Part shown: one piece after another, positions 1 through 5,090 of the stretch
Layout: each line of letters starts with the position of its first letter
Position numbering within the stretch: the first letter of the stretch is position 1
Assembly: GCA_019749855.1 (NCBI GenBank)
Contig: JAIEPI010000016.1
Coordinates: 1-5,090 of the forward strand
DNA from: Rickettsiales bacterium
GTDB taxonomy: Bacteria > Pseudomonadota > Alphaproteobacteria > Rickettsiales > UBA998
DNA length: 5,090 bases
Reading direction: 5' to 3'
Program-made: the position numbers and the translations under genes
The notes under the pieces: generated by a model
Seen by the model: the letters and a program-made list of their open reading frames with translations, nothing else
Databases searched by the model: none
Told to the model about the DNA's origin: nothing

Positions 1-14
1 TGCTCTTCCGATCT
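1..14 (+). other. Illumina sequencing-adapter remnant at contig edge
   Basis: The first 14 bases, TGCTCTTCCGATCT, are identical to the 3' end of the Illumina TruSeq read-2 adapter (the part shared by both adapters is GCTCTTCCGATCT). The match starts at base 1 and ends where recognisable Pal coding sequence begins. The in-frame residues it would encode (C-S-S-D-L) do not look like the Pal stretch before the conserved W-L-K. I infer untrimmed adapter carried into the assembly, not genomic DNA. Confidence 0.93.
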
Positions 15-267
15 TGGCTGGTTGAAATCCAACACCGGTGTGAACATCGTGGTTGAAGGTCATTGCGATGAGCGCGGCACCCGTGAGTACAACCTTGCCC
101 TCGGCGAGCGTCGTGCCAATGCCGCAAAAGACTATCTGGTAAGCCTCGGCGTCAGCGCTGCTCGCGTTACCACCATCAGCTACGGCAAAGAACGTGCTGC
201 TGTGACTGGCTCAAACGAGTCTTCATGGGCACAAAATCGCCGCGCTGTGACCGTCCTCGCTCGCTAA
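15..267 (+). CDS. pal: Peptidoglycan-associated lipoprotein Pal, C-terminal part (5' truncated)
   Basis: Pal is the outer-membrane lipoprotein of the Tol-Pal system; it binds peptidoglycan and, with TolB and TolA, pulls the outer membrane inward at division. Only the last ~84 residues are present, beginning G-W-L-K-S-N and ending at TAA 265-267. They form most of an OmpA-like peptidoglycan-binding domain. The Pal signature GHCDERGTREYN lies at about 58-93, followed by LALGERRA (94-117). By family knowledge the Asp at 67-69 and the second Arg of the ERR triplet (112-114) contact the diaminopimelate of peptidoglycan. The block TISYGKE and the ending WAQNRRAVTV are also typical. The TTG at 22 is not a start: it is the Leu of the conserved W-L-K. 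The signal peptide, lipobox and N-terminal half lie beyond the window, because the contig is cut by the adapter remnant. A strong terminator follows. The family assignment is very secure. Confidence 0.97.
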
Positions 268-292
268 TCAGCGAACGGTTTTTAGGGTATTT

Positions 293-321
293 AACCGCCG
301 GGCTATGCTCGGCGGTTTTTT
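293..321 (+). terminator. Rho-independent terminator after pal
   Basis: AACCGCCG (293-300) pairs perfectly with CGGCGGTT (310-317). The loop can close further through a G-U and two G-C pairs (301-303 with 307-309), leaving a three-base TAT loop. Six T residues (316-321) follow the stem. It starts 26 bases after the pal stop and points the same way, so it should end most pal transcripts and separate them from cpoB. Confidence 0.92.
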
Positions 322-333
322 ATTGTAGCGTGA

Positions 334-361
334 TTGTATAGAGCCATAAAGACGCTATACT
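334..361 (+). promoter_or_regulatory. Candidate housekeeping (sigma-70 type) promoter for cpoB
   Basis: A -10-like hexamer TATACT (356-361) matches five of six TATAAT positions. A weak -35, TTGTAT (334-339), lies 16 bases upstream and matches only the TTG part. A start would fall near 367-369, giving a short leader before the cpoB ATG at 390. It sits between the pal terminator and cpoB, where a new promoter would be expected. The -35 is poor, so this is a suggestion from context. Confidence 0.45.
336..360. repeat. Short inverted repeat overlapping the putative cpoB promoter
   Basis: GTATAG (336-341) and CTATAC (355-360) are perfect inverted copies separated by 13 bases. The right arm covers most of the putative -10 hexamer and the left arm overlaps the end of the putative -35. 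An operator for a dimeric regulator is possible. Six-base arms in an AT-rich spacer also arise by chance, so no regulator is proposed. Confidence 0.3.
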
Positions 362-389
362 CTGCAAAAAAGCAGGCCTTGGAGTCCAC

Positions 390-1289
390 ATGAAACGCGT
401 AACATTCACTGCACGAACATTACATCTGGCTTTATGGATCGGCTTGCTGGCCATGCCTGCGCATGCGGATAGCAGCAGCCAGCGTCTTGAGCGCTTGGAG
501 CGTGATTTACAAAGTGTACAGCGTCAGCTTTATCGCGGTGGTGATGGTCGCGCAGATTCACAAGGCTCTGTGCCTACAGGCACCGCCGCAGCAAACCTGC
601 AAGTGCGTTTGAGCGCATTGGAGGAGGAGCTGCGTCAATTGCGCGGTCAGGTCGAAGAGAGCCGCTACCAAAGCGAGCAGACGGCACGACAGTTGCAGCT
701 TTTGCAGGAAGATATGGAATATCGCCTGACACAAATTGAACAGAAAATCGGACTGGGTGTCCCTGCGGCTGCAGTGGAAGGTAGCGCTCCTGCGACAGCG
801 CCTGCGGTTGCACCAGCAACAGCGCCGACTGCACCGACAACGCCACCGCTTACCAACGCACCTGTCACGCCCAGTGCCGATCCCGCCGCCGCCACACCGC
901 AAAATGCGAAAGAGCTTTATAATTATGCCATTGGCCTGATGAACAAAGCGCAATATGCGGAGGCCACTACGGCGTTTAAGCAATTTATTAAACAATATCC
1001 ATCGGATAAGTTGCTGGGCAATGCTTATTATTGGTTGGGTGAAACTTTTTATGTGCGTGAGGATTATCTGCAGGGCGCTGATAATTTCCGCCAAGGATTT
1101 GAGGCAATGCCTGAGGGAGTCAAGGCACCGGATAATCTGTTGAAACTGGCCATGTCGCTGGCCAAGCTCGATAAAAAGCGTGAGGCATGTGTGGTCTTAC
1201 AGCAAATCCAGATCAAGTATAAGACGGGTCCTGACACGGTGCTTGGCCGCGCAGCACGTGAATCGGATAATCTCAACTGCCAGCCGTAA
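390..1289 (+). CDS. cpoB: Cell division coordinator CpoB (Tol-Pal system protein YbgF)
   Basis: CpoB is a periplasmic Tol-Pal partner; in E. coli it binds TolA and PBP1B and couples outer-membrane constriction to septal peptidoglycan synthesis. The 299-residue product has a Sec signal peptide: basic MKR start, hydrophobic core about 11-22, and likely cleavage after AHA at 24-26. Coiled-coil heptads follow (about 30-48 and 68-121, rich in Leu, Glu, Gln, Arg), the part that trimerises in the family. A Pro/Ala/Thr-rich linker spans about 125-170. The C-terminal TPR domain (about 174-293) begins KELYNYAIGLMNKAQYAEA and has the family-like NAYYWLGETFY block (211-221). Cys267 and Cys297 could form a disulfide. 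The ATG at 390 is supported by GGAG at 381-384, five bases upstream, and by the well-formed signal peptide. Unlike E. coli, where pal and cpoB are closely linked, a terminator separates them here. tilS follows 56 bases downstream. Confidence 0.95.
   Translation: MKRVTFTARTLHLALWIGLLAMPAHADSSSQRLERLERDLQSVQRQLYRGGDGRADSQGSVPTGTAAANLQVRLSALEEELRQLRGQVEESRYQSEQTARQLQLLQEDMEYRLTQIEQKIGLGVPAAAVEGSAPATAPAVAPATAPTAPTTPPLTNAPVTPSADPAAATPQNAKELYNYAIGLMNKAQYAEATTAFKQFIKQYPSDKLLGNAYYWLGETFYVREDYLQGADNFRQGFEAMPEGVKAPDNLLKLAMSLAKLDKKREACVVLQQIQIKYKTGPDTVLGRAARESDNLNCQP
786..848 (+). repeat. Pro/Ala/Thr low-complexity linker repeat in cpoB
   Basis: This segment encodes cpoB residues 133-153, an imperfect repeat in which the unit A-P-A-T-A-P occurs twice (133-138 and 141-146) followed by T-A-P-T-T-P-P. 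The DNA copies resemble each other but differ at third positions, so they are diverged rather than a fresh tandem duplication. The stretch probably forms an extended flexible tether between the coiled coil and the TPR domain. Confidence 0.7.
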
Positions 1290-1345
1290 TTCGCGTCCTT
1301 TAGTACGACGAGACACTCTGGCCGACTAGACACGGGCGCCTGCGG

Positions 1346-2617
1346 ATGGATCAGGATTTACAGCGTCTTTTTGCCAATGCAATGCTCGGTTGTGCGCCCT
1401 TTGAGTCGTGTCCGCATCTGGCGATTGCTGTTTCCGGCGGTGTGGATAGCCGTGCACTGGCGCTTCTGACAAAGCAGTGGGCGGATAAACATCATGCGCG
1501 TGTCACGGCATTGGTGGTGGACCATCAGCTGCAAGTGGAATCAACTTCGCATGCGAAAGCAACCATCGAGTGGTTGAATCGTCATGCCATCGATGCGGTC
1601 ATGTTGCCTGTGCATGTCGCACTCAACGGCAATCGACAGCAATCGGCACGTGATGCCCGTTATCATGCAATGACAGACTGGTGCAGGCGTCACGGCGTGT
1701 TGCATTTGCTGCTTGGCCATCATTTTAACGATCAGATGGAAACCGTGTTGATGCGCTGGCTGCGTGGTAGTGGCATTGACGGGTTATGCGCCATGCAACC
1801 TATCGCTTATCGTCATGATGTGCGGCTGTTGCGTCCGTTATTGGATGTGCCCAAGGCCACTATACTGCACTGGATGGATGCTCACGCGCAGGTATGGATT
1901 GAGGATGCAAGCAACGCCACGCCTCGCTATCACCGCAACCGTTTGCGGGCCGTAACCCCGATATTAGAAGCGGAGGGGATGAGTCCCAAACGACTGCGAG
2001 AGTCCTTATTGCTGTGGCGACAAACGCGTGATTTTTTGCATGGGCAAGCGCATGAATTCCTCGCTAGCCACGTGGTGATAAGTGAGGCTGGTTTCGCTCG
2101 TCTGGCGCTAGAGGCTTGGAGAATTTTGCCTAAAGAAATGGGTGATCGTTGCTTACTCGCCATCCTTAGAACCGTGCGTGGTAACAAAGATGCGCCGCGT
2201 TACGAAGAGGTGATGCGGCTGGCGATGCGTCTGCGTCAGCCAGATTTTCAAGGTGCGACATTGCATGGCTGCCAACTGATGGTGCATGAAAAACAAAAGA
2301 CACTTTTTATTGTGCGTGAGAAAGAACCAGCGTCACTTCAACTGGAAACAGGTACGCAGACGCGCTGGGATGACCGATTTATCGTCACTGCGCAGGCGCC
2401 ATCGTTATGGTTGCGCGCTTTGGGCGCGGATGGGCTGAAACAGCTTCGCGCCAGCGAGTTTAAGTTGCCAAAGGGTTATCCGGCGACTGTCTTACAGAGG
2501 CTGCCATCGCTATGGCATCTTGACCAATGCATTGCACAGCCCCATATCGGGTATGGACAGACGTTGGAAACTCTTGGAATCACCTTGCGTTTTTCCCCGT
2601 TAAAAGCGCTTTGCTAA
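1346..2617 (+). CDS. tilS: tRNA(Ile)-lysidine synthetase TilS
   Basis: TilS uses ATP to attach lysine to C34 of the CAU-anticodon tRNA-Ile, making lysidine so that the tRNA reads AUA and accepts Ile rather than Met. It is cytoplasmic and essential in most bacteria. The 423-residue product has the N-type ATP-pyrophosphatase P-loop SGGVDS at 30-35, ALVVDHQL at 55-62, and GHHFNDQMETVLMRWLRGSG at 124-143. The block WIEDASN (184-190) followed by RYHRNRLR (194-201) is diagnostic of TilS. The usual DQAET appears here as DQMET, a mild variant. The region after about 215 is poorly conserved and carries the family's helical and C-terminal tRNA-binding parts. ATG 1346 is the only usual start after the in-frame stop at 1301-1303, but no clear Shine-Dalgarno precedes it, so translation may be weak. 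Its 3' end contains the putative heat-shock promoter of ftsH. Confidence 0.96.
   Translation: MDQDLQRLFANAMLGCAPFESCPHLAIAVSGGVDSRALALLTKQWADKHHARVTALVVDHQLQVESTSHAKATIEWLNRHAIDAVMLPVHVALNGNRQQSARDARYHAMTDWCRRHGVLHLLLGHHFNDQMETVLMRWLRGSGIDGLCAMQPIAYRHDVRLLRPLLDVPKATILHWMDAHAQVWIEDASNATPRYHRNRLRAVTPILEAEGMSPKRLRESLLLWRQTRDFLHGQAHEFLASHVVISEAGFARLALEAWRILPKEMGDRCLLAILRTVRGNKDAPRYEEVMRLAMRLRQPDFQGATLHGCQLMVHEKQKTLFIVREKEPASLQLETGTQTRWDDRFIVTAQAPSLWLRALGADGLKQLRASEFKLPKGYPATVLQRLPSLWHLDQCIAQPHIGYGQTLETLGITLRFSPLKALC
2519..2547 (+). promoter_or_regulatory. Putative RpoH (sigma-32) heat-shock promoter for ftsH, inside tilS
   Basis: CTTGACC (2519-2525) matches five of seven bases of the heat-shock -35 CTTGAAA, including all of the core CTTGA. 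After 14 bases comes CCCCATAT (2540-2547), an exact match to the sigma-32 -10 CCCCATnT. The spacing is in the normal range. A start near 2555 would leave a leader of roughly 110 bases before the ftsH ATG at 2668. ftsH is a known RpoH target in E. coli, which strengthens the assignment. The site lies in coding sequence, so part of the match could be coincidence. Confidence 0.72.
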
Positions 2618-2667
2618 GGTGGCAACTCGCTGTATGAATGACCTCAAAGCAAAGAGCCGAAATTTCT

Positions 2668-4653
2668 ATGAACAATCTGACGCGTAATTTTCTCCTGTGG
2701 GCTGGCATTTTTGTGGTGGCCATGGTGCTCTATAAAATTTTTGAGCCAGGCGGCATGAGTCATGCGGCCTATGAGCGCATTGCCTTCTCGGATTTCCTTC
2801 AGGAAGTGCGTGATAACAAAGTGCAGGATGTGCAGATTGATGAAACAGCGGAGAAGGGCACGGAAATCACCGGACGAACCACCGATGAAAAACCGTTCAT
2901 CACACAAGCACCCAACTATCCGGGTCTGGTCGATCTGCTGGAACAGCATCAGGTGAAAATGAGTGTGATGCCAGCAAGTGAAGCCATGAACGCGTTCTGG
3001 GCAACCTTTCTCTCATGGTTTCCATTTCTCATTTTGATTGGTGTCTATTTTTACTTCATGAAGCAGATGCAATCCGGTGGTGGACGTGGTGGCGCCATGG
3101 GTTTTGGCAAATCACGCGCGCGGATGCTGACCGAGAAAACCGAGCGCAAAATGTTCAAGGATGTCGCCGGAGTGGACGAAGCCAAAGACGAGCTGCAGGA
3201 GATTGTCGAGTTTCTACGTGATCCACAGAAATTTCAGAAACTGGGCGGAAAAATACCCAAAGGCTGCTTGCTGGTTGGTCCTCCTGGTACTGGTAAAACC
3301 TTGCTCGCACGCGCCATTGCCGGTGAGGCGGGCGTGCCGTTCTTCACCATTTCCGGCTCCGATTTTGTGGAGATGTTTGTCGGTGTCGGCGCCAGCCGTG
3401 TGCGTGATATGTTTGAGCAGGGCAAGAAAAGCGCGCCCTGCATCATCTTTATTGATGAGATTGATGCGGTGGGCCGTCACCGTGGTGCGGGGATGGGCGG
3501 TGGTAACGATGAGCGTGAGCAAACGCTCAATCAGTTGCTCGTTGAGATGGACGGTTTTGAAACTAATGAGGGCGTGATTCTCATTGCGGCAACCAACCGA
3601 CCGGATGTTTTGGATCCGGCTTTGTTGCGTCCAGGGCGTTTTGATCGCCAGATCGTGGTGCCCAATCCCGATGTTGATGGTCGCGAGAAAATTCTCAACG
3701 TGCATTTGCGCGCCGTTCCTGCGGCGCCGGACGTTGACGCGCGCATTATTGCACGTGGCACACCAGGCTTTTCCGGTGCTGATCTCGCTAACCTCATCAA
3801 TGAAGCGGCATTGCTGGCTGCGCGGCGCGATAAGCGTGTGGTGACGATGAAGGAGCTGGAGGAAGCCAAGGATAAGGTGATGATGGGCGTTGAGCGCAAA
3901 TCCATGGTGATGAGCGACGATGAAAAGAAAATGACGGCCTATCATGAGGCGGGGCACGCCATTGTGTCGCTGCATTGTCCGGCCTCTGACCCGATTCACA
4001 AGGCCACCATTATTCCGCGTGGTCGTGCGCTTGGTATGGTGATGCGCTTGCCTGAGGCAGATAAACTCTCGTACCACCGTGATAAAATGCATGATGATCT
4101 GGCCGTGGCCTTTGGCGGTCGCGTGGCTGAGGAAATGATTTTCGGCTATGACAAGGTCTCCTCAGGTGCCTCTTCGGATATTCAATACGCCACCAAGCTC
4201 TCGCGCGCCATGGTGATGCAATGGGGCATGTCAGACACGTTGGGACCCGTCAATTACGGCTCCGATCAGCAGGAAAGTTTTATGGGACAACCGTTTGGTA
4301 ATGCCAATGCGGTCTCCAGTGCCACCATGGCGCAGGTGGATGCGGAAGTGAAGCGCATCATCACGGAAGCGCATGATCGTGCCACGGCATTGCTCACTGA
4401 GCATCTCGCCGATCTGCATACGCTGGCGAAGGGTTTACTTGAATATGAAACCCTGAGTGGCGACGAAATAAAGCAGTTGATTAAGGGTGAGCCGATTCGC
4501 AACGAAACAAAAGAAAATGCGAGTGCGCGACGGGTGGCGAGTGTGCCAAGCAGCCGCAAGAAAACAGCCACCCAGCCCATGGATGATGAGACTGTTACGA
4601 GTGACGTGCCACAGACGGATTCGGGCAGTGGTGACGAAAATCCACTGCACTAG
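2668..4653 (+). CDS. ftsH: ATP-dependent zinc metalloprotease FtsH
   Basis: FtsH is the hexameric inner-membrane AAA+ protease that extracts and degrades damaged membrane proteins and, in known cases, regulators such as RpoH and LpxC. From ATG 2668 the product has 661 residues: TM1 about 8-25, a periplasmic domain about 26-108, and TM2 about 109-130. Next come Walker A GPPGTGKT (204-211), pore motif MFVG (236-239), Walker B with D263-E264, and the second region of homology with arginine fingers R324 and R327. Zinc site HEAGH is at 426-430, with the likely third ligand D504 in GASSDIQYAT. All catalytic residues are present. The tail after about 610 is basic, then acidic and Ser/Thr-rich, and looks disordered. 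I chose 2668 because MNNLTRN is the family's usual beginning. ATG 2638 would add ten residues; AAGGTGG at 2616-2622 lies 15 bases before it, rather far. Only weak AAAGAG (2651-2656) precedes 2668. Confidence 0.98.
   Translation: MNNLTRNFLLWAGIFVVAMVLYKIFEPGGMSHAAYERIAFSDFLQEVRDNKVQDVQIDETAEKGTEITGRTTDEKPFITQAPNYPGLVDLLEQHQVKMSVMPASEAMNAFWATFLSWFPFLILIGVYFYFMKQMQSGGGRGGAMGFGKSRARMLTEKTERKMFKDVAGVDEAKDELQEIVEFLRDPQKFQKLGGKIPKGCLLVGPPGTGKTLLARAIAGEAGVPFFTISGSDFVEMFVGVGASRVRDMFEQGKKSAPCIIFIDEIDAVGRHRGAGMGGGNDEREQTLNQLLVEMDGFETNEGVILIAATNRPDVLDPALLRPGRFDRQIVVPNPDVDGREKILNVHLRAVPAAPDVDARIIARGTPGFSGADLANLINEAALLAARRDKRVVTMKELEEAKDKVMMGVERKSMVMSDDEKKMTAYHEAGHAIVSLHCPASDPIHKATIIPRGRALGMVMRLPEADKLSYHRDKMHDDLAVAFGGRVAEEMIFGYDKVSSGASSDIQYATKLSRAMVMQWGMSDTLGPVNYGSDQQESFMGQPFGNANAVSSATMAQVDAEVKRIITEAHDRATALLTEHLADLHTLAKGLLEYETLSGDEIKQLIKGEPIRNETKENASARRVASVPSSRKKTATQPMDDETVTSDVPQTDSGSGDENPLH
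4625..4648. other. Hairpin at the 3' end of ftsH, no T-tract
   Basis: GCAGTGG (4625-4631) and CCACTGC (4642-4648) form a perfect seven-base-pair stem with a ten-base loop, ending just before the ftsH TAG stop. No T-run follows on either strand, so it is not a standard intrinsic terminator. It might stabilise the mRNA 3' end or assist factor-dependent termination between the converging genes. A chance origin is possible, since it lies within codons. Confidence 0.4.
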
Positions 4654-4683
4654 ACCAAAGCCTTAGGACGTCGTTCCCACCGT

Positions 4684-5090
4684 TTAGCGTGCTTGAGCTG
4701 GTGTGCGCTGGGTAGCAAGGGGCGTGGCGGGACAGGCGACAGATGTTGTTGCTCCAGCCTGCGGGGCGTTACTTGCAAATAGCGCGCGTGTGCTATCATA
4801 GATTCTGCCCGCACTATGCCCATCGCTACCGTTGATTCTCTCGGAAATCTCTCTCAGCTGTTGCATGGTTGCGCGATCAAGCGCCTGACCATTAATGCCA
4901 TGTTGCGTGACGCTGGCGGCAATTTCACGGCGAAAGCCACTCGCCATTTCCACATATTGCGAACGCGTCAGGCACTCTACATTAAGGACTTGATTGGCGC
5001 TTTGACCGCCTATTGCCAATGGAGGATGAGCAAACCCAACCTCAAGAATACCGCTCACGCGCGCGCGAAGCGGCGCAGGCAGGTCACGAT
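4684..5090 (-). CDS. Hypothetical protein, C-terminal part (5' end outside window)
   Basis: I do not recognise this product. The frame is open from the right window edge to a TAA at 4684-4686, giving at least 134 residues. A GTG at 5056-5058 could start a 124-residue protein, but the frame stays open upstream of it, so the true start probably lies beyond the window. The body (QYVEMASGFRREIAASVTQ and a helix-like QQLREISERINGS) looks like a soluble, partly helical protein; there is no membrane segment. The final ~27 residues are Ala/Pro/Thr/Gln-rich and probably disordered. There are two cysteines, in N-V-E-C-L and V-A-C-P. Codon use looks ordinary and no competing + strand gene fills the region, which favours a real gene. 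It converges on ftsH with 30 bases between stops. No terminator with a T-tract is visible in that gap. Confidence 0.6.
   Translation of the reverse strand, partial: RDLPAPLRARVSGILEVGFAHPPLAIGGQSANQVLNVECLTRSQYVEMASGFRREIAASVTQHGINGQALDRATMQQLREISERINGSDGHSAGRIYDSTRALFASNAPQAGATTSVACPATPLATQRTPAQAR

Noticed and set aside
22..267. A complete short gene starting at TTG 22
   Set aside because: The TTG encodes the Leu of the conserved Pal W-L-K motif and the product lacks the Pal N-terminus. It is the tail of a gene cut by the contig end.
786..848. Possible CRISPR-like or tandem DNA repeat
   Set aside because: The repetition is at protein level (Pro/Ala/Thr linker), in frame, with diverged codons and no regular spacers.
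558..1094. - strand frame opposite cpoB
   Set aside because: Its product is rich in Cys and Arg, a product of reading the Ala/Pro-rich linker backwards. cpoB on the + strand has a signal peptide, ribosome site and family motifs.
1290..1345. Possible small gene or regulatory RNA between cpoB and tilS
   Set aside because: The spacer is only 56 bases, with no start plus ribosome site and no convincing hairpin.
3214..4092. Long - strand frame opposite ftsH
   Set aside because: It lies wholly antisense to the highly conserved ATPase and protease core. The translation is His/Arg/Asn-rich without recognisable domains, as expected for a shadow frame.
4794..4806. AT-rich stretch around TATCATAGATT as a promoter
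   Set aside because: It lies inside the - strand open frame, has no partner -35 at a suitable distance that I could find, and no + strand gene follows within the window.

Overview
The window is a protein-coding stretch of a Gram-negative bacterial chromosome, most likely from an alphaproteobacterium of moderate GC content. The evidence is gene order and family type: the end of pal (outer-membrane Tol-Pal lipoprotein), then cpoB/ybgF, tilS and ftsH on the + strand. Pal-YbgF-TilS-FtsH is an arrangement I know from alphaproteobacteria. The sequence alone does not support a finer placement.

Layout: bases 1-14 match the 3' end of an Illumina adapter, so the contig edge is artificial and pal is cut there. 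Pal ends at 267 and is followed by a strong intrinsic terminator (293-321). A short region with a plausible promoter (334-361) leads to cpoB (390-1289), a secreted coiled-coil/TPR protein of the Tol-Pal cell-division machinery. After 56 bases comes tilS (1346-2617), the tRNA-Ile lysidine synthetase. Then comes ftsH (2668-4653), the membrane-anchored AAA+ zinc protease. A heat-shock (RpoH/sigma-32) type promoter, with an exact CCCCATAT -10 element, lies inside the 3' end of tilS (2519-2547) and probably gives ftsH its own stress-inducible transcription. A convergent open frame on the - strand (4684 to the window end) may encode an unrecognised protein whose N-terminus lies outside the window.

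How they work together: Pal and CpoB act in the periplasm to coordinate outer-membrane constriction with peptidoglycan synthesis at division. TilS modifies the tRNA that reads AUA codons, and FtsH controls membrane-protein quality and regulator turnover. They share an operon-like array rather than a pathway. The terminator and the internal heat-shock promoter suggest at least three transcriptional inputs: pal ending upstream, cpoB-tilS(-ftsH), and ftsH alone.

I found no mobile element, CRISPR array, RNA gene or convincing novel system. The most useful observations are the adapter remnant, the embedded heat-shock promoter, the terminator separating pal from cpoB, and the unknown convergent frame where glmM is often found.
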